Shown here piece after piece: positions 8,299 through 16,124 of a stretch of 16,124 bases of DNA. The DNA lies in assembly GCA_027596945.1 (NCBI GenBank), contig JADGJH010000608.1, forward strand, positions 1 through 16,124, given 5' to 3'. A program made the translations under genes and the position numbers. Position 1 is the stretch's first letter. Every line of letters starts with the position of its first letter. The notes beneath the pieces were generated by a model. The model made no database searches. It saw nothing but the letters and a program-made list of their open reading frames with translations, and was not told the origin of the DNA. Source of the DNA: Physocladia obscura. Its lineage: Eukaryota > Chytridiomycota > Chytridiomycetes > Chytridiales > Chytriomycetaceae.

Positions 8299-10369
8299 AT
8301 GCAGCTTCCCACGATCGGTGCAACACTTTTGGCTGGTTCAGTGGTATTTGCAGGCGATACGAAGCAAGGATGGAGAACTCTGCGTCAGTTAGTTGTGGCG
8401 GGCTTAAATGACACTGAAACATCAAGTGAATTCTTTGAATGTCAGAGGGCAGCACGAAGGCTTTCTGCGTGCACAATGCACTCTTGACCAACAACCGACT
8501 CATGTGTATTGAAAGGCCGCACACGGACCCAGTTGAGTGTTTCCCCTTACTAAAACTTAAGTGCTTACTAAGTAGTTGCTGCCAAAACATAAACAGTACT
8601 GGTATATCAACCCAGAGACAAACGGCCGCACTTCCGTCGTCATCAGCGTCGACTACGACGCAGGGGCCATCAACGCAACAGTGAATGCGCTCCAGTACAA
8701 CGCGTTCTGTGCGGGACACTCGCAGGGCGCCGACGGCCAGATTTGGGTGGTTGGTGGCGACTGGCAGTCGAGCTCCACCTTGACGGACTGGTCGCAGCAG
8801 ACGCCGGTGAACGGAACGGATGCGGGCACTTTCCTGTATCCGGGCATCGACCACATCCGCTCCTTCACTCCTGGAGAGGCTGCCGCTGGAACCTGAGACG
8901 AATCCGTTACAATGCCTACACCGACATGGTACCCAACTGTCCTGACCATGGGCAATGGTCAACTGTTTATTGCATCGGGAGATACTAGAAATATCGTCTT
9001 TTCGCCTGATGGTCTTGCCAATCTCATTAACCCAACCTATGAGTTTTATCCTCCAACATTGAAAGCAACTTGTTGGCGTGAGTGTGTCCTTCACGTAGGC
9101 GCTAACAGGAAGTTGAATGATGATGTATTTTAAACAGATGGTCTTTCCCCCATAACTTGTATCCTATGGGTAATCTCGAATTTTTCGTTGTGGAACAATG
9201 CAATTAACTTGATTCAAAAGTATTCCAATTGCCAGCAAGAAAAATTTTCATGATGGCATCCAATCGATCCAACTGTGGATCCAAGCGTAAACCTTACAGG
9301 CCATGTACAACCGTTGGCTAACGTTTATTTGCCTGGTCTTGATCATGCTCCTTGGATTTACCCACACACCCCAACCTCATTCCTCTTACCAATGTATGAG
9401 AAGACGGGTTATCTCGCAGAAGTTATGATTTGTGGAGGCAACAAAAACTCCATTTTTTACGCGTTAGCTGATTGTCTGTCTTTGCAACCCGAAGTGTCAG
9501 GGGCTGTTTGGACCCGACAACCTGATATGCCCAATGCTCGTTTGATGCCAGAAGCTACACTACTACCAGATGGAACTGTTTTGTTCACCAATGGTATGGG
9601 GTGGGGTCAAGCTGGTGGAAATGCTGGAGAAACCAACTACGCTGCGAATCCTGTATTCCCAACAGATTTATATAATCCAGTTACAAACAATTGGACCACA
9701 GTTGGACAGAGTACAATCATCCGATCATATCACAATGGTGCGATTCTTCTTGCTGATGGATCTGTTATTACAACTGGTAGTGAAATGGGAAACTACTTGG
9801 ACTTTTGGGGAACTTACTTCCCACAAAACTTGCCGGAAGCTGCTTTCTTTAATACTACGGGAGTCGCCAAGTCAAATTGCTTCCCGGACAACAGAAATAT
9901 CAATTGTACTTACCCTTACACTATGGCTATTGAACAGTTTACACCATCGTACTTGGTTTCTGGGCAGCGACCAGTTCTCGTTTCCCTTCCAGAAGGCACA
10001 AAGTTCACATACAATAGTACTATTGGGCTCCAGTTCGACTCAACTGGAGCACCTGTGACACGTATCACGTTCCTTCGTTACACGACAACCACTCATAGCA
10101 CAAATACCTATCAGCGCTTCATTGAGCCAATTTTACTCTTTGTCAACTCGACATACGCGGTTGTTAGAATCCCTCCAACAGGACATATTGCACCTCCTGG
10201 AAACTGGCACATTTTTGGTATTTCAGCTTCAGGTATTCCATCTATTTCTGTAACCGCTCTGTTTGGGACGGGAGACGCAACTTCAGTTCCAATTCCAGGA
10301 AAGAGCAGTTCTTTGCACGTTGGATTGGCTTTGGCTGTTATTATTGGGGCAGCTTTAGTGGTTTTTTAG
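8299..10369 (+). pseudogene. Glyoxal/galactose-oxidase-like copper radical oxidase, with two lesions
   Basis: Enzymes of this family oxidise aldehydes or alcohols to make H2O2 outside the cell. The exons I infer are 8299-8383, 8446-8531, 8597-9081, 9138-9169 and 9236-10369. The start is the ATG opening a signal peptide (MQLPTIGATLLAGSVVFAG). Family marks follow: the N-terminal block FCVHNALLTNNRLMCIERPH; NAFCAGHSQG with the Cys that crosslinks to Tyr; TWYPTVLTM with that Tyr; SYHNGA with the axial Tyr-His (9728-9733); and THSTNTYQR with the last His (10094-10096) in the DUF1929-type domain. A hydrophobic GPI-type tail ends the protein. Two lesions are seen: TGA at 8894-8896, 11 codons before WYPT where Trp would fit, and one extra base near 9271-9274 after KIFMMASNRS. 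Without these it would be about 606 residues, normal for the family. It could be a recent pseudogene, or the breaks could be sequence errors. Confidence 0.85.
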
Positions 10370-10862
10370 AATATTTAAATAGAAATGTGTTCAATTTTCC
10401 CACAACCCTAGTGGTGATGAACCCACTTTTCAGATTTCATTGACAAATATAAGCATGTGAATGATGTGCGTGACAGGGGGTGTAGCCAAACAGAAAGACA
10501 TTTGTTACAGTCCATTTGCTATCACACTTGCTATATCATTTCTTGATTTTTATATTTCTGGTCACCTTTTGGACAACTAATCATTTTTTAATTTGCTTTA
10601 TTAAAAAACTCATGCACCTTTATTAAAATGCAAGTATCTTATCATGTTACCATTTGACTTTACACAAGTGATGGTGGATAGACGTTGAGAGTGCCGCAGA
10701 AACTCAGAAACGTGGGGTTACGCATAGCTGGCTACAGCGGAAGATCTGATAAACATTAAATCTTCCACCCTTTATGCCCAATGGCCACTTTTCTGTTGAA
10801 GAGCAGTGGCAAACAAGTACTTGTTGTATCATCCAATAATCTGAAAGAATGAATAGTTGCAT
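10370..10862. other. Downstream region of the oxidase gene, no gene seen
   Basis: This is about 490 bases of AT-rich sequence after the TAG stop. A less AT-rich patch around 10670-10750 does not read as a tRNA or a coding exon. No AATAAA is seen directly behind the oxidase gene. Confidence 0.4.
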
Positions 10863-11144
10863 ATGTCAAAACCTGCTTGCTGTTCTCGCCGAAACTTCAA
10901 TCAATACTCTAATTGTCGAAAAGAAGGCAATTCACAGTGCCGTTTAGCTGAATTTATCAATTTTTTGATCACGGAACTCAAGCTTTCCCCAAATATTCTC
11001 AACTCTTCTTTCTTCTCAATACCAACAATAAATATCCAAAACGAAGAAAATAGTTTTATTCCTTCCTTTTCTTTTTCTCACAATAACTGTCTTGATGAAA
11101 AGACTGCAATAGCAATACAGGAATCTTGCTTGTCGTGCAAATGA
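10863..11144 (+). CDS. Hypothetical small cysteine-containing protein
   Basis: A 93-codon frame runs from ATG to TGA. It opens with a basic Cys-containing part (SKPACCSRRNFNQYSNCRKE), has a hydrophobic helix-like middle (LAEFINFLITELKLS), a Ser/Phe/Asn-rich part and CLSCK at the end. I recognise no domain. Its length without stops in AT-rich DNA is modest support. It may be the first exon of a larger gene, though I could not follow a convincing continuation, or simply chance. Confidence 0.25.
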   Translation: MSKPACCSRRNFNQYSNCRKEGNSQCRLAEFINFLITELKLSPNILNSSFFSIPTINIQNEENSFIPSFSFSHNNCLDEKTAIAIQESCLSCK

Positions 11145-11473
11145 AACAAGCCTTTCTCCATTGCTGTATTCTCTGTATTTCATAAATACCTAGCTCTTTC
11201 TTGCAAGCTTTTGACAAGGAATAGATTTTCGATGAATTTCAGCATTTTTTTAGGCGGTTTGAGTTACGTGGCATGGATCATGCGGCAGCTGGATTAGTAT
11301 GGTGGAATTTTACGTCAAGGGCAAATCACTCTCTGGACTGAACTGATATCCGCCTTTTCCACAATTTTGCTTATTTTTTATTATTTTCTTTCACATGTTT
11401 TATTCTTTTTCTTCAGTTGCTGTCTGTGGTTTTAACTGTTGCCAAAAAAAATATATATAGGTTCAAGAATTAA
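11145..11473. other. Intergenic, with likely LRRC23 polyadenylation signal
   Basis: No gene is seen. On the minus strand AATAAA lies at 11404-11399, about 70 bases past the LRRC23 stop, and is the likely cleavage signal. An ATATATATAG run sits at about 11450-11459. Confidence 0.5.
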
Positions 11474-12736
11474 TCATTTCGCTGGTTGGTTCGAGAAAGT
11501 GCTTACTGCTGCGGCGTCTTCTTTCTCTTCGTCAGTTATGGGTTCTTTGTCAAGCTTCTCCAATAACTTGCAGCGATAAATAGTCTCAATTCGGTAGTTC
11601 GCCAACTTTGTAACAGGGTTGTCTTGGAATATAAATATTAACCTCTCCACACAAACTGCACCTATTGTTGTCTTACCAATCAAATTAAGGGCCTTCAAAT
11701 TGGGCAATTTTCCCAGACTCCAAATATCGTCAAGAGATTCCACAAGATTGTTTCTGTAACGTTGAGGAAAAATAAGAACTTAAAAGAAATCAAATAAAAA
11801 AATGCCATCTAAAATATCACCGAAGATTTACGTAAGTGAGCGATTTGAAGCTGTCATTGAAAGTGTCTAACGTCACAATTTTGTTATCACGCAAATGAAG
11901 AAATTGCAAGTTTGGTTTTTCTCCAAAATCAAGCGTTGTTATTTCGTTGCCGCCCTGTTTTGATTTTACATCAATTTTTGTGAAAAAACATGATTTCTCT
12001 TACAAGATATAGTTTTTCGAGTTTTTTAGCATTAATTCCTTTTGTTGTGAAGATTTTGTTCCCGCGAGCCTCCAAATGAATTAGTTCTTCAAATTCCTGT
12101 AATTTGATTTCCTTGAGTTTGTTTTCTGTGTATTTATATCAACATTAAATACATAAGTAAGAAAAAATGTTATATTGACATTATTTTACCATTCAGATTC
12201 AACCACGCCAGCATTGGCCAGTTGAACACTTCGATCAATTCGATTTCATTTTTTGCAAAATTTGCTTGTTGTAAATATTTTCGTCTTTCCAAACTAGCAG
12301 GAATTTTTTTGATTTTATTGGAATGAAAGTCCACAGAAAGGAGATATTCAAGAGAAGCAAGTGCAGAAATATTTGTGATCAAATTTTCGGATAGGTCCTA
12401 TTGTCATTGAAATCAATAATTATCCTTTTAAAAAAAACAACTATTTACAATATAACGTAAATGAACATAATTTTCCAAAATATCGATATTTGTTAAATTC
12501 TTTGATCGTATTTCTAGTCGCGTATATGCGTGACTTAAGCCATTTCCTGTGCGTGCAAGCAACGAAATATGTGGACCAATCATCTCGGCTGTTAATACTT
12601 CTGTATCAACAACGAGCTTTTCTTCATCATCTTCAACTTCTCCAGTTTTTTCTTCGTTTTGAATTTCATCTGAGTCTTCCAACTCTTCATTCCCCACTTC
12701 TTCGTGTGCCATAAATTCTCTGACAATTTTTAACAA
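11474..12736 (-). CDS. LRRC23: LRRC23-like leucine-rich repeat protein (radial spoke)
   Basis: LRRC23 is a radial-spoke-associated protein of motile cilia. The exons (minus) are 12736-12449, 12397-12190, 12125-12004, 11954-11821, 11753-11677 and 11622-11474; they total 978 bases in one frame, 325 residues plus TGA. This is close to the animal protein's roughly 340. An acidic N-terminus (residues about 10-48) is followed by the conserved RTGNGLSHAYTRLEIRSKNL. Leucine-rich repeats then run to about residue 275 (DLSENLITNISALASLEYLL, LHLRDNKIVTLD). The LRR cap reads DNPVTKLANYR and LLEKLDKEPIT, as in relatives. Two starts are possible: 12736, or the in-frame ATG at 12712 before AHEEVGNEE. The first lies 14 bases and the second 38 bases from the CFAP298 stop. 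The last intron (11676-11623) is 54 bases long without a stop, so its retention would keep the frame. Confidence 0.88.
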
Positions 12737-12750
12737 AAAAAATAAAGAAT

Positions 12751-13989
12751 TCAGCCTCTACTTGTTCTCGGACCCCATGAGACACTAGACGATCCATTAA
12801 GTGAATACTTCAAAGACTTTGTGTTTGCCCACGGCGCATTAAGATATTCATCATCATTGTTTTCCAGAAGTTTCTATTTTATTAATTAGATTATTTTGCC
12901 ACTGCACAATATTTCTTCTAACCTTATGCTCCTCTTGTTTTTTATAATAAAATGCCATCATTTCTCTTTGTGCTTGTTCATCCATAGGTGATTCACGAAC
13001 AGGTGCTCCTTGAGATTTCTAAAAAAATTGCAATTATTTTCAGTACATGATCTCTATCAATTTTTTTTTACCTTCTGTAGTTTGACAATAACTTTGCATT
13101 TATCATTCTTTCCCACGAAATCCGACAGATTTTTTCCGCGCATAATTTCCTTTCCAGCCCACCATAAGGTCGCATCGTCAAGAGAAATGACTTCTTTTGA
13201 TGCCTAATATTCATTTCCGCTGTTATTACACAGTAAATTTTAAAAGACGATACTCACAGCACTCCCCGACAGATCCTCGATATCTTTGATAATATCATCT
13301 GCAGGCTCTCCTTCAGACATACCCATTGGGTAAGCCATAGTCAATGCACCGGAAATGAGAGTGATTGCTTCTTGCATTAATTCTGTTGTCAAGAACTTTG
13401 ATGACATCCAAAACTCCTACCGAAACAAAAAAAGTTAGGTTGTATAAATATTCAAATAAAAAAAGAGAGAAAATGACAGTGATTCACTTTTTCTACAAGT
13501 TTTTTCGCGTTATCGGTGGTTGATTTGATTGCGTCAACATAGTTTGCAATTGGCGCTAATGGGAAATAAAACATCTTGTTCATTACATATATATAAATAT
13601 ATATCTACTCACCTTCTCCGTTACGTCGGCCAGTTGGATCTGGATTATAAACGTATTTGATACCGTTTTTTTCAAAAACTTGTCCGGCTTTGCTGTTTGT
13701 GGGTTTTGCCAACTCCTCACCACCTTTTATTTCTTCGAGTTCTTCAATTGAATATCCTTGGTCTTTTTCAGGTCTTAAAAGACCATATTGCGCGAGTTCG
13801 TTTGCAGCTGTTTTTTTTTTTCAATGAAAATTATGGTTATATTCATTGTTTACCATCAATTAGGCGACTCAGGCGCAACTTCATGTTGTGAATTTCAGTG
13901 ATCTTTTTGATTGTATCATCAACTGGCGAAAAAACAGGTAACTCCATCAAGAAAAGCGTTTCAGTGTTGCGTTTAACTGTCAAGATCAT
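12751..13989 (-). CDS. CFAP298: CFAP298 (C21orf59/Kurly), cilia dynein-arm assembly factor
   Basis: In animals CFAP298 is needed for dynein arm assembly and ciliary motility. Seven exons (minus) are 13989-13854, 13807-13613, 13555-13488, 13416-13258, 13203-13072, 13018-12923 and 12873-12751. They sum to 909 bases in one frame, 302 residues plus TGA, compared with 290 in human. The start MILTVKRNTETLFLMELP matches the family's N-terminal strand. Further marks are GRRNGEAP at an exon end, LISGALTMAYPMGM, the tryptophan block LWWAGKEIMRGKNLSDFVGK, SQGAPVRE, MAFYYKKQEEHKKL, NDDEYLNAPWAN and the end block SWGPR. Introns are 46-71 bases. It lies 66 bases after the TRAPPC4 stop and just before LRRC23 on the same strand, so it may share transcripts with its neighbours. 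Confidence 0.95.
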
Positions 13990-14055
13990 GAGCTTTGTTT
14001 TTCTTTTATTTGTCAAAAATTTCAGTTCAAACACATTGACATTCGCTCTTTCCAC

Positions 14056-14618
14056 CTATGAGTTAATTTGCTTCACAATCTTGTTCAAATTTAAATCAAA
14101 CAAGTCTGCTCGAATTGGCATCTCAGGTGTGTAAAACGGGTTCTTCATCACATAATCAGCATAAGTTTCGTAAATTTTTCGCATAATCGCATCCACATTT
14201 GACTGTAGCGGATCAGTTACAAGCAGAAATTTGGTTCCTGGAAGCGCCATAACAAGTAAATTAAAGCCAGAGCGCTGATAAAACTCTAACTGAACCAGGA
14301 TTAAACAAACCTGTTGGCGTTTGAATACAAAACATTTTAAAAAGATCTGCTTCAAGAACTTCGATCCCAGATGAACCAGGAACGGGGGAAAGTTTTGAAG
14401 TAATTACATGAATGCTAATGAGACACAGTGTTGGCAATGAATTTCAATTCACCGATTATTAGTTTTTTTGTGAACGTATGAAATGTGCCGGCAAACCTGT
14501 GGAAGGTTCCCGCGAGCACGAGATATTCATTGCTGGATAATGTCGCGATTCCATCCGTGTAATTCTTCAGGTAAATGAGACCGCCGGCTTTGTTGATGAT
14601 ATATAGGGAATGAAGCAT
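14056..14618 (-). CDS. TRAPPC4: TRAPP complex subunit 4 (Trs23), short fungal-type form
   Basis: TRAPPC4/Trs23 is a core subunit of the TRAPP tethering complex, which activates Rab1/Ypt1 in ER-Golgi traffic. The exons (minus) are 14618-14497, 14414-14311 and 14237-14056: 408 bases, 135 residues plus TAG. The longin-type N-terminus reads [17 protein letters not shown], then [15 protein letters not shown]. The middle has [20 protein letters not shown] and [14 protein letters not shown], and the C-terminal hallmark is [16 protein letters not shown]. The roughly 70-residue internal insertion of the animal protein is absent, as in short fungal Trs23. Both introns begin GTTTG (82 and 73 bases). The frame stays open 44 codons upstream of the chosen ATG, but that part is antisense to the next gene's first exon and has no family match. 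Confidence 0.95.
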
Positions 14619-14652
14619 TGCTTTGTTTTGCTGTTGAATTTTGCAGAAAAAG
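14619..14652. promoter_or_regulatory. 34-base bidirectional start region
   Basis: Only these 34 bases separate the start codon of TRAPPC4 (minus) from that of the TPGS1-like gene (plus). They contain no room for two separate promoters, so each gene's 5' leader or promoter must overlap the other gene or the transcripts overlap at their 5' ends. No TATA box is seen. Confidence 0.55.
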
Positions 14653-15577
14653 ATGACAAATCCTGGCAGTGTCACATCTGCGTCAAAAATCCTCAAAGAT
14701 ATCCTGTTGGATGTATTGGAAAATCGGCCCGATGATCCCATAAACTTCATCCGCGCTAGCCTAAAAGAGTAACTCCGTTTTGTGTTTAGTTACTCATGAG
14801 AGTTAAACAATTTTCTCAACAAACAGTTCCATCATATTTCAAGGAAATATCTTCGTTGTTCAAGCGTATAAACAAATAAGAAAATTTCATTGGACGACTA
14901 TCGACTATCGAGAGCGGCTAGCAATTGCCTTTGGGATGCTAAAGACTTTACGTATATTTTGAAACACTTTTTTGGATTATGTTTAATTTACTCAAAAATA
15001 CTTAGATGTGTCTGGTGAAATTAATGTTGGCATAGCACACTTCAAGGAATATTTACTGCTGTTTTTTAGGTGAATTTAGTGGTACTAATTCTTTATTAAT
15101 ATCAAATTTCAGTGACTATCCTCCCCTCCAAACAAATTTGATAGAATATGTCATTTCTTGGTTAGAATATGAAACTTCTGTTTCATTTGAAGTTTTTTCC
15201 ATGAGCACGTTTTTATTTTCCGTCATCTTAGGTAAACCTGTTGTGCTCCCCCACACACACAAACACACATTGTTTTAATGATGATATCCAATCAGAGTAT
15301 GTGATACAAGTAACTACAATGTATAAATCAAAAAATTACGACGGAATACTCTCTATTTCTTTGTTGAAGCAAATATTTCAACGAATTGCACGGATTGATG
15401 AAACAGTGATCGGAGACAGGTTTTAACTTTTATCTCCTTTTATGGTGCTCATAAATTGGTAGAAACAGCGAGCTTCGCAAATACTGGGCTCAAAAAATAT
15501 TTGAATTTCCGCTTCAGAGCCAAGTCTCTGAAGTTGAATTCTTTCAAATGATACACAGATGTTTTTTATTGGAATAA
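14653..15577 (+). CDS. TPGS1: TPGS1-like tubulin polyglutamylase complex subunit
   Basis: TPGS1 helps target the TTLL1 polyglutamylase, which adds glutamate chains to axonemal tubulin. Six exons are 14653-14768, 14827-14951, 15006-15069, 15113-15231, 15296-15419 and 15463-15577: 663 bases in one frame, 220 residues plus TAA. Five GT-AG introns of 43-64 bases join without a break. The start is supported by an in-frame TGA at 14635-14637. The N-terminal helix pair ILKDILLDVLENRPDDPINF (residues 13-32) matches the family's 'L..VLE.RP..P..FL' block. VSFEVFSMSTFLFSVIL (residues about 124-140) fits the later conserved helix. The rest is weakly conserved and shorter than human TPGS1 (about 290). Each exon is under 130 bases, so the gene is easy to miss. 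Another protein with the same RIIa-like N-terminus is possible. Confidence 0.6.
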
Positions 15578-15635
15578 ATCAACCAAAAATTTTGGATCAA
15601 CTCTACGGTCAAATGAATATTTGATAAGAAAGCGA
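15578..15635. terminator. Shared 3' region of convergent genes
   Basis: These 58 bases lie between the stop of the plus-strand TPGS1-like gene and the stop of minus-strand LZTFL1. The plus strand reads AATAAATC across the TPGS1 stop codon (GGAATAAATC, 15571-15580), so a polyadenylation signal overlaps the stop. The 3' ends of both transcripts probably overlap. Confidence 0.4.
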
Positions 15636-16124
15636 TCATGATGAAGGATTGTAATTGTACCTTTCCAAACGGCTTCGATAGTTTTTTATAAGTTCATTCT
15701 TTTGAACAAGCATTTTTTTAAGATTTTGTACTGGAATGGATTTGTCAATCCTGTCTTCCAAATCCTATTATCAATTTAAAAGAAATTTAAAAATATTTTT
15801 AGACTGTATCAAACCGTTTCTAAAAGTTGTATTTTTTCCATAAGATTACTGATGACTTTCTGATGAAAACAAAAATAAAAAAATTGAAGTTGACAAATAA
15901 TTAAAGAATCATCGATTTTTTACCTGCTCGTCATTATATTCCTTCTTTTGAGATATAGCCGTATTCTACATGGCATTTAATATTAAAGATAAAGATAAAT
16001 TTGAATATGTTACTTTAAATTGAAAAATTATCTATCAATTTTCAAACCATTTTTAAATCTTGCAAAGCTGTCTCCAAATCCTGAACTTTTTTTTTCAGGA
16101 ATTCTTGGGAATCCTGGAAAAAAA
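15636..16124 (-). CDS. LZTFL1: LZTFL1-like (BBS17) coiled-coil protein, 3' part
   Basis: LZTFL1 is a coiled-coil regulator of the BBSome, which sorts proteins into and out of cilia. Four 3' exons are seen (minus): 16113-16048, 15965-15924, 15859-15815 and 15764-15636, all joined in phase 0, giving 94 residues plus TGA; the gene continues beyond the window. The marks are QDLETALQDLK, matching the family's long coiled coil, and the C-terminal block VQNLKKMLVQKNELIKNYRSRLERY, which parallels the family's '..NMKEILTKKNDQIKDLRKRLAQY' end. Two of the three introns open with GTTTGA. Low complexity of coiled coils leaves some doubt, but the last exon is distinctive and ends at the right place. Confidence 0.78.

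Noticed and set aside
8894..8896. TGA read as tryptophan (alternative genetic code)
   Set aside because: TGA ends CFAP298, LRRC23 and LZTFL1 at the right places, so the standard code holds. The site is a lesion, an error or readthrough.
8273..9094. Long open frame on the minus strand (273 codons)
   Set aside because: It is antisense to the oxidase exons, runs through their introns and has no family signal. The GC-rich patch with biased third positions creates long open antisense frames.
10680..10750. Possible tRNA in a less AT-rich patch
   Set aside because: I could not fold an acceptor stem or find the T-loop consensus in the right place.
14619..14750. N-terminal extension of TRAPPC4 through the open upstream frame
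   Set aside because: Known relatives start directly before the [12 protein letters not shown] strand, and the upstream part is the antisense of the first exon of the divergent gene.
15250..15270. CA-rich microsatellite
   Set aside because: It is short, interrupted and inside an intron of the TPGS1-like gene; it is not a notable repeat.
1..16124. CRISPR arrays, bacterial operons, rRNA or phage genes
   Set aside because: Nothing of the kind is seen; introns, transposons and eukaryotic genes explain the window.

Overview
This is eukaryotic DNA, AT-rich, with standard GT-AG introns mostly 43 to 82 bases long. The coding right half (about 8.3-16.1 kb) holds a copper-radical-oxidase-like gene of the kind common in fungi, a short fungal-type TRAPP subunit (Trs23/TRAPPC4), and four genes for cilia. 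Fungal-type genes, high intron density and a cilium toolkit together fit a zoosporic fungus (chytrid-like) best. This is inference, and another intron-rich flagellated protist is not excluded. TAA, TAG and TGA all serve as stops in the intact genes, so the standard code applies.

The left half (about 1-7.9 kb) is an island of decayed transposable elements. From left to right it holds: unrecognised open stretches (0.7-1.4 kb); a PIF/Harbinger (DDE_4) transposase whose D, D and E residues survive but whose frame is broken (1574-2654, +); a decayed coiled-coil companion reading frame on the opposite strand (2836-3975, -); an array of TTTGTGA words (4052-4161); a pogo/CENP-B-like DDE_1 transposase remnant (4195-4935, +); the 5' part of an LTR retroelement on the minus strand (LTR 6730-7111, primer binding site, gag, zinc knuckle, protease-like end, cut at 4955); and an unrecognised spliced reading frame (about 7207-7925, +).

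The glyoxal/galactose-oxidase-like gene (8299-10369, +) keeps its signal peptide, its copper-radical residues and a C-terminal GPI-type tail. It carries a TGA at a tryptophan position and a one-base frame slip. Part of one exon is about 65-68% GC in an otherwise AT-rich gene.

The right end is the most interesting part. Five genes pack into about 4.7 kb: LRRC23 (-), CFAP298 (-), TRAPPC4 (-), a TPGS1-like tubulin polyglutamylase subunit (+), and the 3' end of LZTFL1 (-). Four of these serve cilia: radial spoke, dynein-arm assembly, tubulin glutamylation, BBSome control. The gaps are very small: 14-38 bases from the CFAP298 stop to the LRRC23 start, 66 bases from the TRAPPC4 stop to the CFAP298 start, 34 bases between the divergent TRAPPC4 and TPGS1 start codons, and 58 bases between the convergent TPGS1 and LZTFL1 stops. 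I rebuilt all five by hand from splice sites; every exon chain closes in frame.
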